Shown here one piece after another: positions 30,916 to 40,539 of a stretch of DNA of 64,000 bases. The translations under genes were made by a program, and so were the position numbers. Every line of letters starts with the position of its first letter. The first letter of the stretch is position 1. The notes beneath the pieces are model-generated. The model had not been told where the DNA came from and made no database searches. It saw only the letters and a list, made by a program, of their open reading frames with translations. This DNA comes from Limisphaerales bacterium (GTDB lineage: Bacteria; Verrucomicrobiota; Verrucomicrobiia; Limisphaerales; AAA164-E04), in NCBI GenBank assembly GCA_024761205.1, contig JAMASS010000007.1, positions 102,074 through 166,073 on the forward strand, read 5' to 3'.

Positions 30916-31729
30916 CGGGGCTCGTACGAAGAATACCTCTGCAGAATGATCAGTGCCTAGATAGGGGCAATGGGTTTCACCATTTTGAGCAATGTGAGAC
31001 CGATGGCTGTGCCAACGCCAGCAATGGCGATGCACCCAGGCGGCTCAATGAGGAAAGTGGTGCTCTCTGTCATGTCGAGTATGGGATTGAAAGGATTAAG
31101 GCTTTGGGGCCGTACTCCGCAAGCGACACTCCGCGTACGTTTAAGATGAGTTTTTAGCCCTCGCGAGCATGGCGGGCGGGAATGCGGCCGGTTCCGATTT
31201 AGTTTTCCAAGGCGCTGGCAGTTGATGATTGGAGCGAGGTTCAGTGCTGAGGGCGAAGGCCCGCTAAATGGGCGCAGAGGGGTTGAGACTCAAGCGAAGG
31301 CGCCTGGGATACTTAACTGGTCCAAGCGCGGGGCGAGACTATATCTTTACTGTTTGGTCGGCAGGGGAATTGGTGCCAGAGGCAAAGGCCTCTTCTGGTT
31401 TGAGTGAGGACGAGATTGCCGAAGTGGACCGATTTGTGCGAAAGAATGCGATAGAGCGTCTGAGGCTTGAAACTAGAGTTTGTCTTTGAATTGGCATTTG
31501 AGGGCGTTCAGGAATCCACTCGGCGTTGATCGGGATTGGTGCTTCGATTTCCCAGGATCGCTCAGCGGAGGCGGGATAAGAAGATTGAGGATGTGGATCG
31601 GATTGAATGAAGCGTTGCGGGGGCTCCCGAGGCGGTTCTCCGGGGCAGGGAGCGGGTTTTCCCTTTTGGACGCTTGGATGGGCTTGAGTTTTGCGTTTGA
31701 TTTAGGAGGGGATCGTTTATGGTCCGGGG
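30916..31729. other. Gene-poor interval between pseudogene and sulfatase
   Basis: No intact gene. A plus-strand scrap at about 31330-31490 (DYIFTVWSAGELVPEAKASSGLSEDEIAEVDRFVRKNA) looks protein-derived but is not recognised. The last 100 bp before 31730 should contain the sulfatase promoter. Confidence 0.35.
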
Positions 31730-33052
31730 ATGCGAATGGTTTGGGCATTGACTTTTCTTTTGGGCGGCTCTCTTGCAGCGGCGGAGCGGCCGAATATTAT
31801 TTTCATCATGGCGGATGATTTAGGTTACGGAGATTTGGGGTGTTTTGGGCAGCAGGTGATTCAAACGCCGAATATTGATTGCTTGGCGGCGGAAGGGATG
31901 CGGCTGACGAGTTTTTATGCGGGGTGCACCGTGTGTCGGCCGTCGCGATTGGCGTTGTGGACCGGGCGGCATACCGAGCACACGCCTATCTCCTCGAATG
32001 CGCAGTATGTGTTTCAGCCGTCTGATGTCACCGTAGCAGAGCTCCTCTCGGAGGTCGGGTATGCGACGGGTGGAATTGGAAAATGGGCGATGGGTCGCCC
32101 CGGAACATCCGGGCATCCGAACTTGAATGGGTTCAAGTTTTGGATGGGGTATCTCGATCAAAGCGAGGCGCACAATTACTACCCGACTCATCTTTGGCGC
32201 AATTTCGAGAAAGTCCTGCTGGCTGGGAATGAATTGAGCTTGGATCCAGCGGCGCGGGGGCGAGTTTCGGTGAAGCGGGTGACTTACTCCCATGATCGGA
32301 TGACTGAGGAGGCACTGGATTTCATCCGGAGAGAGGCGGCTGGGCAGTTCCTTTTGCACGTTCATTGGACGATCCCGCATGCCAACAATGAAGGTGGGCG
32401 GGTGACGGGTGACGGAATGGAGGTGCCCAATTATAGCCAATATGCGGATCGGGATTGGCCTACGCTGGAGAAAGGTCAGGCGGCGATGATCGACCGAATG
32501 GATAAGGACGTCGGGCGGCTAACAGCGTTGTTGGGCGAGCTGAAGATAGATCGGAACACGCTAGTGATCTTTACTTCCGATAATGGGCCTCATTCCGAGG
32601 GCAATCATCGACACGAGTTTTTTGATTCGAACGGACCGTTGCGTGGTTTTAAGCGAGACCTGTATGAGGGTGGCATTCGAGTGCCTGCGATTGCTTGGTG
32701 GCCCGGAGTCATCCAAGCCGGCACTGTTAGCGATGAGCCTTTGGCCTTTTGGGATTTTTTACCCACCGCCTGTGAGTTGGCCGGACGAGAGTCGCAGGCG
32801 CCGACCGATGGCATCTCGTTTGTCCCATTGCTTCGGGGTGAAGCGCAGCGGAGTCACGACTACCTGTTTTGGAAGTTCAATGACAAATTGGCGGTGCGGC
32901 AGCGGGAATGGAAGGCCGTGAAACCCGGTCGGAATCAAGGTTGGGAACTTTACAATTTGCGTGAAGACTTGGGGGAAACGACGAGTCTTGCGGATCGACA
33001 GCAAAAAAAGTTGCAGGAACTCAAGCAATTGGTCCGTCTGGCGACTGAGTAA
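31730..33052 (+). CDS. Secreted arylsulfatase A-type sulfatase
   Basis: The product has 440 residues with a short signal peptide (MVWALTFLLGGSLAAA; either ATG, 31730 or 31736, works). RPNIIFIMADDLGYGDLGCFG supplies the metal-binding aspartates, and CTVCRPSRLALWTGRH contains C-x-P-S-R, the motif whose cysteine is oxidised to formylglycine. GKWAMG, HVHWTIPHAN and FTSDNGPHSEG...RGFKRDLYEGGIRVPAIAWWPG complete the S1 family pattern. Sulfatases of this type remove sulfate from algal or host glycans or similar esters, usually in the periplasm; the substrate is unknown. Neighbouring genes are decayed, so it appears orphaned. Confidence 0.93.
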   Translation: MRMVWALTFLLGGSLAAAERPNIIFIMADDLGYGDLGCFGQQVIQTPNIDCLAAEGMRLTSFYAGCTVCRPSRLALWTGRHTEHTPISSNAQYVFQPSDVTVAELLSEVGYATGGIGKWAMGRPGTSGHPNLNGFKFWMGYLDQSEAHNYYPTHLWRNFEKVLLAGNELSLDPAARGRVSVKRVTYSHDRMTEEALDFIRREAAGQFLLHVHWTIPHANNEGGRVTGDGMEVPNYSQYADRDWPTLEKGQAAMIDRMDKDVGRLTALLGELKIDRNTLVIFTSDNGPHSEGNHRHEFFDSNGPLRGFKRDLYEGGIRVPAIAWWPGVIQAGTVSDEPLAFWDFLPTACELAGRESQAPTDGISFVPLLRGEAQRSHDYLFWKFNDKLAVRQREWKAVKPGRNQGWELYNLREDLGETTSLADRQQKKLQELKQLVRLATE

Positions 33053-35314
33053 TGTTGGTTCGTCATCATTTAAGGAGTTTGCAGGGCGTCGAGCCGTGTG
33101 AGGCGCTGCTGATGCTTGTCATGGATTTCCGTTCGCGATTTTATCAGAATGAACGGGTATAGTTCGCCGGGGTTCTGCTTGATTTCTGCCAGCAGGCGGC
33201 GGTTGCATTGACGAAACAATGCGGCTTGGTGTTGGTGGGGCTGCCGAGGGCTAACGAGGTAAATATCCTATTTAACATCACAGCTCAAAGAGTGAATGCT
33301 TTAACCCGAATTTTTCACCGTTGCTGTAAAATAGATCCCCATTTAGCGTATAAATCGAATTATAAATTATATTAAGTAATTACGCGTAGCCAAAGGAAGA
33401 GGCCTATGAAGACAGTGCGTCATTCTATACCGCTTGAGTTTCACGTTGTGGAGCCGGCGGGAAGTGGTTGGTCGTTTTGACGGTGGTCAGGCCGCTTCTG
33501 AGGCGAGGGAGGGGGGCTGTTTCGAGAAGTGGGTCTTTGCATCAGTCTGTTCGACCTCCCGGCTGATTGTTCTACTGAGGACCGCAGCACGAGCCGCATT
33601 GATCACAGCGTGCATGAGTTCGCGCAAGAGGGTGCATGGTTTGGCGCTGTGGACTATGAAGATCTCAATGGCCATGATGCCTGACGCGCTGGTAGTTTAA
33701 TGGCGCTGCTGGTCGGCAAACGGGACCTGAGGGGTGGGGTGAGTAGCGCCAGACTTACTCACGGCAAGGGGAATCCGTTAGCTGGCTCAAGCACGCTCAA
33801 CTGATTGGAGTTAGGGGACGAAGGCGACGGCAGACCGCTGCAAAAAGACGCCAAAGGGACACGGAGCGACGGGACCGGTTCCTTAAGTCTTGCGAGAAAC
33901 CACCCGCAGAGATTTATCTGGATTTGGATGTTACCGATGATCCGTTGCATGACCATCAAGGAAGGGCGGTTTTTCACGCTTGTTACAGGCACTACTGTTA
34001 TCTGCCGTTATACATCTTCTGTGGCGAGCATCTGCTTTGCGCCCGGCTGCGGCCTGTCGAATCAAAACGCTGCGACCAACAGTGTGGAGGAAATCGAACG
34101 ACTTGTTGGTCAAGTATCACTGGGGCGAGCGATGCCGCCTTGGGGGGCTGCCAAAACTCAGTCCACGCCTTGCGGACAATCGGAGCCGCCTGAGTTCTGG
34201 CAGATTGATCCCGGCGCCGATCAACGGGCCATTTAACGGCCGCTCGCGGCATCTGGTGAACACCAAGCGTCTCGCCCGAAATTGAGAGAAGACAGCCTCG
34301 CAGTCTCCTTGATGAATGGGAACGGTGAATGCTTCAGAACGCATCCCTTAGCTCCTTCGTTCCAAACACCCCTCCACGCTCACTCAGGCCCTCGGAGACC
34401 TCGGCCACCGTTTCGAGCCCCTTCTTTCCGCTGGCCTACATCGACGATGCGTCCCACCGCCCTCGGCCCCAACTCAACCGGCACGAAGACCCTCACAGCC
34501 TCGCGCGGGCAGGAAAGCGCGCTGAGGCTCGTCGTCAACGCTGCCATCCTTGGGCGCCTCTCTGAGCTCCCCCTTGCCGCGCTCGCTCAGCTGCGATCTT
34601 CAAGGGAGTTGAGATTCGCCGCGGCAGAACCGGTTTCCAGGAGCCAACGCCGACCGCTGCGCAATCCCAAAAAATATCTCCATCTGGCCAGGCAGACGGG
34701 CTTATCCTGAAATCCCGTTCCAATGATCCTCAGACTCCAATCCGGTTTCGCTAACCCATGCAATGCAAAGAGCCGACAAGTTATGAAACCTCATGCCTCC
34801 CTAAAAATTCGAATTACCGAAACCCGCACTAGGGGAATCCAATGCTCGGCTGCGATAGACGCTTGTGACATGCCCGCCTCCCAGTCTGCAAGAATCCCCG
34901 GCGTTTGATCGCTAAGCCCCGCCTCAATGCCCCCGCAGCATGTTCTCCACCCGCGCCCGTGCAGCACGGGGCATCGGTCTTGCCTGTTGAACAGAATCCA
35001 CCAACCGCAGCACCCACAAGGCGTCCCAGCACCTTCGGGTCCGCCTCCAACCGCTCAAAGAACCATTTGCAATATGAACATTATCCTCCACAACATCGCT
35101 CGGCTCATGATCGAGAACGGGAACACGTTGGAGGAGCCGCACGTTTTTTAATCGCGTGCTAGCCAATCTGCCGTTTTCGCAGAACTGTAGTCGGGCCTAC
35201 ATGCGGTTCCTCAGCCTGCCAAATATACACGAGTTGGCTCGAAATGGGTGAGATTGAGTTTTTCACCGGTAAAAATTGATTTTAACAATTAAATTGGCTA
35301 AGCAGACAGGTTGT
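33053..35314. other. Large degraded interval before the defence region
   Basis: About 2.2 kb without an intact gene. A minus-strand coding-like tail (NRRLLAEIKQNPGELYPFILIKSRTEIHDKHQQRLTRLDALQTP, stop at 33070) has no interruption over about 65 codons and may be the end of a lost gene. Other open frames between 33400 and 35160 are short and unconvincing. The last 50 bp (35262-35300) are AT-rich and could carry the promoter of the next operon. Confidence 0.4.
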
Positions 35315-36430
35315 ATGATTCGTTTTATCCACACAGCTGACTGGCAGATCGGGATGAAGGCTGCCGGCCTCGGTTCTGTCTCGCAGGACGTCCGCGACGC
35401 TCGCCTCGAATCCGTTCAGGGCATTGTAGACTTGGGACATGAGCGTGGCGTCAAGCTCTTGCTGGTCGCCGGGGACGTTTTTGAAGACAACGCCGTGGAT
35501 CGCTCTCTGGTCCGCGAGATCGGTGAGAAGTTGCGGAAGTTTCGAGGCGAGGTTTTCATTATCCCGGGCAATCACGATCCTTTGAAACCGGGCAGCGTGT
35601 GGGACCATGAGGTTTGGGGCGGAAGTGGGAATGTGACTGTCATTCAGGAAGCCAAACCAATCGAGTTGGACAACTGCACGCTTTTCCCCAGCCCTGTGAA
35701 AAAGAAGTATTCCACCCAAAATCCGGTATCATGGATACAAGCGAAGAATTGCGATAAGATCGCCATTGGATTGGCCCACGGAAGTGTGAATCTGCCGGAT
35801 TCTGACTACTACCCCATACCTGCGAACGCTGCGGAACAGGCAGGCCTTGATTATCTTGGAATCGGCCACTTGCATTCCTACAAACCTTACAAGGATTCAA
35901 AAGGCGCCATCCGCATGGCTTACTCGGGAACGCACGAAACCACAAAATTCGGAGAGAGCGACAGCGGCAAGGTGCTTCTTGTCGAAATCGCTGATCGTGG
36001 TGCGGCGCCAAAGCTGGAACCAATAGCAATCGGGAAATTGAAATGGATTACGCTTAATCGAGACATCAAAGATCCGGATGAGCTCAAACGCATTATCAAG
36101 GACCTCGACTCTATCGAGAGCCCGGACGATACGCTCGTCCGGCTCCGCTTAGAGGGTTTCCTTTCCTTTTCTTCTCAATCCGACCTTATTAAATCGCTTG
36201 AGGAAATCCTCTCCACTCATTTTCTGTATGGAGAGTTATCCAATGAGCTTTCGCCAGCCCCTAAGGATAATCGCTGGATCGACGAACTTCCTAGGGGCCC
36301 AGTACAAAAAGCTGCCAGAACTATCCGCAAGCAAGCGCTATCTGGTGCGGATGAACGTGAAAAGAAGGTGGCTACTCGCGCATTGCTCGAACTTTTCGAA
36401 CTCAACAACAAGGAGAAAGCGAATTCATGA
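35315..36430 (+). CDS. SbcD/Mre11-like DNA repair nuclease subunit
   Basis: 371 residues from the ATG at 35315 (MIRFIHTADWQIG). The calcineurin-like phosphoesterase motifs are in order: TADWQ (motif I, with Gln where many members have His), VAGDVFED, IPGNHDP, GLAHG and GIGHLHSY. Mre11/SbcD proteins are Mn-dependent exo- and endonucleases that work with an SbcC/Rad50 ATPase to open blocked or hairpin DNA ends. The C-terminal ~100 residues (to about 371) form the capping and ATPase-binding region. The stop overlaps the start of the ATPase gene by 4 bp (ATGA), implying translational coupling and a complex. A housekeeping sbcCD is also possible, but the location beside CRISPR-Cas suggests a defence or accessory role. 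Confidence 0.88.
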   Translation: MIRFIHTADWQIGMKAAGLGSVSQDVRDARLESVQGIVDLGHERGVKLLLVAGDVFEDNAVDRSLVREIGEKLRKFRGEVFIIPGNHDPLKPGSVWDHEVWGGSGNVTVIQEAKPIELDNCTLFPSPVKKKYSTQNPVSWIQAKNCDKIAIGLAHGSVNLPDSDYYPIPANAAEQAGLDYLGIGHLHSYKPYKDSKGAIRMAYSGTHETTKFGESDSGKVLLVEIADRGAAPKLEPIAIGKLKWITLNRDIKDPDELKRIIKDLDSIESPDDTLVRLRLEGFLSFSSQSDLIKSLEEILSTHFLYGELSNELSPAPKDNRWIDELPRGPVQKAARTIRKQALSGADEREKKVATRALLELFELNNKEKANS

Positions 36431-39120
36431 TTCTTAGGCAAATAAGCGTTTCCAATTGGCGCAGCCTGTTAAAATCGGTCGAGTTAGGACCGTTTTCTGA
36501 GGGCTTGAACGTCATCCATGCGCCCAACGGAACCGGAAAGTCATCGCTTTTCGAAGCCATGCAGCGGGGCTTGTTCGATGCCCACCACACCTCCGGTGCC
36601 GACATCAAAGCCGTTCTTCCGTGGGGTCGAAAGCTTACCCCTTCGGTGATTATTGAGTTCATCGAGGGCGGTGAAACTTGGCGGGTCGAAAAAAAATTTC
36701 TCAGCGAAGCCTCGGCCAAACTCCAGCGTTTTGAAGATGGAGAGTTCAAGCCCTTCGCCAATGGTCGCGGCGCGGATTCGGAAATCCGTAAGATCCTTTC
36801 GGCCGAAGGCCCGAGGCATGGCCCTTCAAAGCCGGAGCATTGGGGCTTGGCGCAAATACTCTGGGCGCCACAGGGCGAACTCAACTTGAAGAAAATATCC
36901 GGCAGCACCGCCGAAGTAATCAAGGGGGCCCTTGGAGTTCAATTATCGGGAGGCAGTGGCGGTCTGCAAGAGCGGATCAAGAAGCGCCTCCTGGAATACT
37001 TCACGGAGAAAGGCAAAGAGAAGACAGGCAAGAACGCGCCGCCGATTGTCGACCGCCGGGACCGACAGAGTGCCCTAAAAAAGGAACTGGAAGAGCGCCA
37101 AGAAAGATATCAGGCGTTTGAAGAGCAAAGCAAGGCGGTCGAAGATGCCGCCCGTGAGCATCATCAAAAAGCCGAAGAAGCCGCTGAGATGCGCAAAAAA
37201 GTGAAAACTGCCCGGACTGAAGAGGAGAAATTCAACGACCTAAAGACCGAGCAAAAAATCAAACGGCAGGAGGAGAAGCTCGCCAAAAATAATTATGAAC
37301 GCCTTACCCAGATTAAAAAAACCCGGGAAGCAATCGCTGCCCTGAAAAAGACGATTACATCGAAGGAAGGCAAGCTGGCGGAACTCGAGGAGAAAGCTGA
37401 TCAAGCCAAAGACGATTTGGACAGATGCAGCGAAGCGCGTGATTCAGCTTGTGAAAAACGCTCACAGATCGACGAACGCCAAAAAGTCATTGATGCTGCA
37501 CGCGAATACCTGCGACAGACCGAGGATTTGAAGAAACTGAAAAAGCGACTTAGCGACCTTGTCAAGTTTGAGAATCAACTCACCGCAGACCAGCGCAGCC
37601 GAAACGAGATAGTGGCACCGACCTCTGATGAGCTCCGGGATTTGCGAGAATCGACTAGCAAACTCAAAGAGGCCAGAGCTGCGCTTGAGGCTTCGCAGAT
37701 TCATCTGGCCATTACTCCAGAGCGCGAGATCGTTATCGAAAACACCATTGATGATTCGGAAACTCCGGTAAAGGCAGGCAAGACTTCGTCGTTTTCTGGC
37801 GATGGGCAGGTGAATCTCAAGGTTGCCGGGTTTGGCTTGATTCACGCATCGGGACCGAAAGATGGTGCGGATAGGCATCGCGCCGATTTGAAAGAAGCGC
37901 AAGAGAGAATATCCGAGCTTAGCCAACCCTACGGCACCGAAAAACCAGATGAGCTTCAGGAGTTGAAGGAGAAAGCCGACAAGCTCGATGGATCTATTCG
38001 GACATTGGATGGCAAAATCGAAACGCTACTTGGCGAAGACAGCTCAGATTCGCTCAAGCAGTATTTAGACAAACTCAGAACAGCCATCGGGGAAACGGAA
38101 AATGTTCATCCTGAGTGGAAGAAAGAGCCGCCGGTTTTGGATGAACTGGAAAGCGACTTCGAAACTTTCCGCCAAGACACCGAAGGCGCAATCGCTGCTG
38201 CTGAGGATGCCTTCAATCAAGCACATTCCGAATCCTCAGAAGCTACGAATGCCGCTAACAACGCAGCCGTAGAGCTAGAACATAAGCAAGAGAAACTCAA
38301 AGAACAGCAGGATCAGCTTGAGAAATTTCAATCCGACGGCCTGTCCGACGAAGATCGTGACAAGGCTATCTCGGAAGCGTCCATGTCCTGGCAGGCTGCA
38401 AAGGAGACTGCCGACCAAGCGGAGAAAGCCCTGAAACAATTCCCGGGTGATCCCACCACAAAACTCAAAGAACTTGAAAAACAGCGGGATAAACTTGATG
38501 ACGCCGAACAGGATGCCCGTGATAAAGAGAAGACCGCCGAAGGCGAGCTTCGGAACCTTGAATCCGAGGGTGCCTACTCCAAGCTCGTTGATGTCGAGGA
38601 AGAACTGGAGGCTCTTGAATCCCAAATCGAGTGGGAGTCGATCCAAATGGATGCAATCAAGCTCCTGCATGAGACGGTCAATGATTGCGAGAAAAGCATG
38701 ATAGAAAGCGTATTGGAGCCTGTGGAACTCAGGGCATCTGAGCTGTGGGCTCGTGTGGCCGGCTCTCATCTGGGAGATGTGAAGCTGAAAGGAGATTTCG
38801 CACCTAAGGCTGTGACTCCGGAAAGAGCCGATGGTCCAGTCGGTCTGGGCAATCTCTCCGGTGGCGAGGAAGAGCAGCTTTATTTCATCGTCCGTCTGGC
38901 ATTGGCCAAGGTCCTCGCAGAGAATGAACGCCAGCTGGTTGTCCTCGATGATGTGCTTAACGCAACCGACGCTGAACGCCTTGGCTGTCTTTTGAACCTG
39001 CTGAAGGAAGTTTCCGACCGCCTGCTGCAGGTCATCATATTCACCTGCCATCCTGAACGCTACCGGGCTTTGGATTTAGCTGAATCAAACTTTTTTGAAT
39101 TGAAATCAAGGGATGATTAA
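36427..39120 (+). CDS. SbcC/Rad50-like ABC ATPase lacking an obvious zinc hook
   Basis: The product has 897 residues. The N-terminal half-ATPase has Walker A PNGTGKSS (33-40); the C-terminal half has the ABC signature LSGGE (810-814) and Walker B VVLDD (838-842) with a following NATD and switch His in TCHPER. Between them lie two long charged coiled-coil arms (about 205-400 and 480-790). At the apex, where Rad50/SbcC have a CxxC zinc hook, there is no CxxC; instead residues about 425-480 (PEREIVIENTIDDSE ... GQVNLKVAGFGLIHASGP) look like a small beta-rich domain. This resembles YhaN-type or SMC-hinge-like variants. The partner is the upstream nuclease. The cas operon starts 216 bp downstream on the same strand. 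Confidence 0.87.
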   Translation: MILRQISVSNWRSLLKSVELGPFSEGLNVIHAPNGTGKSSLFEAMQRGLFDAHHTSGADIKAVLPWGRKLTPSVIIEFIEGGETWRVEKKFLSEASAKLQRFEDGEFKPFANGRGADSEIRKILSAEGPRHGPSKPEHWGLAQILWAPQGELNLKKISGSTAEVIKGALGVQLSGGSGGLQERIKKRLLEYFTEKGKEKTGKNAPPIVDRRDRQSALKKELEERQERYQAFEEQSKAVEDAAREHHQKAEEAAEMRKKVKTARTEEEKFNDLKTEQKIKRQEEKLAKNNYERLTQIKKTREAIAALKKTITSKEGKLAELEEKADQAKDDLDRCSEARDSACEKRSQIDERQKVIDAAREYLRQTEDLKKLKKRLSDLVKFENQLTADQRSRNEIVAPTSDELRDLRESTSKLKEARAALEASQIHLAITPEREIVIENTIDDSETPVKAGKTSSFSGDGQVNLKVAGFGLIHASGPKDGADRHRADLKEAQERISELSQPYGTEKPDELQELKEKADKLDGSIRTLDGKIETLLGEDSSDSLKQYLDKLRTAIGETENVHPEWKKEPPVLDELESDFETFRQDTEGAIAAAEDAFNQAHSESSEATNAANNAAVELEHKQEKLKEQQDQLEKFQSDGLSDEDRDKAISEASMSWQAAKETADQAEKALKQFPGDPTTKLKELEKQRDKLDDAEQDARDKEKTAEGELRNLESEGAYSKLVDVEEELEALESQIEWESIQMDAIKLLHETVNDCEKSMIESVLEPVELRASELWARVAGSHLGDVKLKGDFAPKAVTPERADGPVGLGNLSGGEEEQLYFIVRLALAKVLAENERQLVVLDDVLNATDAERLGCLLNLLKEVSDRLLQVIIFTCHPERYRALDLAESNFFELKSRDD

Positions 39121-39257
39121 GCTCCCCTTGGAGGCGTTAGCAACTTCCTCCGGGCGAACGAAGAAATCGAGAAACTCAACCCTCAGTTGACGCTGCACTT
39201 CACATTCAACCGCTTCGAGTGCTCACTCAGTTCCCATTTTCCTTATTGATAAACAGT

Positions 39258-39287
39258 TTGAGTTGGGTTATTATTTCCGGTTATACT
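39258..39287 (+). promoter_or_regulatory. Possible sigma-70-type promoter of the cas operon
   Basis: TTGAGT (39258-39263) and TATACT (39282-39287) are separated by 18 bp and lie about 50 bp before csb1. Both hexamers are close to consensus. The 216-bp gap also holds a short coding-like scrap (SNFLRANEEIEKLNPQLTLHFTFN), perhaps the tail of a lost gene. Confidence 0.45.
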
Positions 39288-39336
39288 GATGGAGATGGCA
39301 CCGTGCGAGTGCCTTTGAGCAAATCACCCCCCCCAA

Positions 39337-40536
39337 ATGACGATGAATCTTGAAAAACTGAATGAATCCTTGAAGACAGCCGCTGGATTGCGGCTGAGGT
39401 TGAAGCTCCAGCCCTTGTACGGAATCGGCGAGATCGTGTTTCCTCCTACCGTGGCCGATGAGAAAGGGCCGAAATATTTGGATTCAGAGCGACGTATTCC
39501 CGGCTACGAGGAGAAAATGCCCTGCACCACCATCGACAGCGTGCAAAGCCAGGCGAACCGAATGGAAAAAGCACTGCTCGCCGACATTAGAGAGGGGAAT
39601 ATCAAATTGCCTCATATCGAAACGGATTTTTCGGGAATTTCCGGTTTGGTGAAACCGGTAGGAAAGATTACTTGCTTCGAAGCGCCCCATCGAGTTTTCG
39701 ACGCCATCATTCGGGATTCTGTCGACGAGGACGAGGATCGCAAACATTTTCCCCTTACGAAAGCAGGGGCGGCAGCGATCCGGGCGACTGCCCGAGACGC
39801 AAAGGCGATTTTCCAAATCTCGCCGGCCAGCCTTTTGTTCGGATGCTGGGATTCCACGGGGATAAGCGGCGGTCTTGGAGAAAAATACACCCGGTGCGTG
39901 GTGAGCGAGTTGGTGGCCGTGAATTCCATTACCGCGCGGCGCGCGGGAGTGAGGGCGGATCCTCTTAGTGTAGCGAAGGAACAACCACTCGAAAAGATTC
40001 TCGCAGAGACGAAAGATGAAGTTTGGCAGAACCTCAAAGAAAAAAGAAAGAAGCTTAAGAAGCCCTCAGATATAAACCACGGCAATGTTCCCTGGGGTGA
40101 TACCCTTGATGGCGTTACGTGCGACTACATCCAGCAGTCCACGACGATTTCCTTTCCCGCCCTGCGGCAGTTGCACTTTCCGGTCGAAGGGATTCAAGGG
40201 GGTGATTCTTCCGCCAAAGCCCAGGCAGTGCTCGCAGCCATCGCGCTGCATGCCGCCACTCTCAACGCCGAGCGTGGCTGGCACTTGCGGTCGCGATGCG
40301 ATTTGGTGCCGGAAGATGGCCAAAAACTGGAATGGGAGGTAATGGGGGCGTCGCTCGAGAAGATAGCGGTTGCGACCTCGGTTACGAGAAACCTGCTCAA
40401 GGAGGCTATCAGCAAGGCGAAGGAGGCCGGCTTGCCCTGGAACGAAAAACCGGTTCAATTGACTCCGTCAGAAGCCTTGGAGCGTCTCGTTGTCGGCTCG
40501 CAGCAAGCTCACCACACAACCACCACTGAAACATAG
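39337..40536 (+). CDS. csb1: Type I-G Cas7 (Csb1, GSU0053-like)
   Basis: The product has 399 residues. In type I-G (former I-U) systems Csb1 is the Cas7 backbone that polymerises along the crRNA. The start LEKLNESLKTAAGLRLRLKLQPLYGIGEIVFPPTVA, the motif CTTIDSVQSQANRMEKALL and the segment HRVFDAIIRDS are characteristic, as are SLLFGCWDSTG and TARRAGVRADPL. An ATG six bp downstream of the chosen start could also be used. The gene is first in a six-gene plus-strand operon and ends 3 bp before csb2. Confidence 0.93.
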   Translation: MTMNLEKLNESLKTAAGLRLRLKLQPLYGIGEIVFPPTVADEKGPKYLDSERRIPGYEEKMPCTTIDSVQSQANRMEKALLADIREGNIKLPHIETDFSGISGLVKPVGKITCFEAPHRVFDAIIRDSVDEDEDRKHFPLTKAGAAAIRATARDAKAIFQISPASLLFGCWDSTGISGGLGEKYTRCVVSELVAVNSITARRAGVRADPLSVAKEQPLEKILAETKDEVWQNLKEKRKKLKKPSDINHGNVPWGDTLDGVTCDYIQQSTTISFPALRQLHFPVEGIQGGDSSAKAQAVLAAIALHAATLNAERGWHLRSRCDLVPEDGQKLEWEVMGASLEKIAVATSVTRNLLKEAISKAKEAGLPWNEKPVQLTPSEALERLVVGSQQAHHTTTTET

Positions 40537-40539
40537 CCA

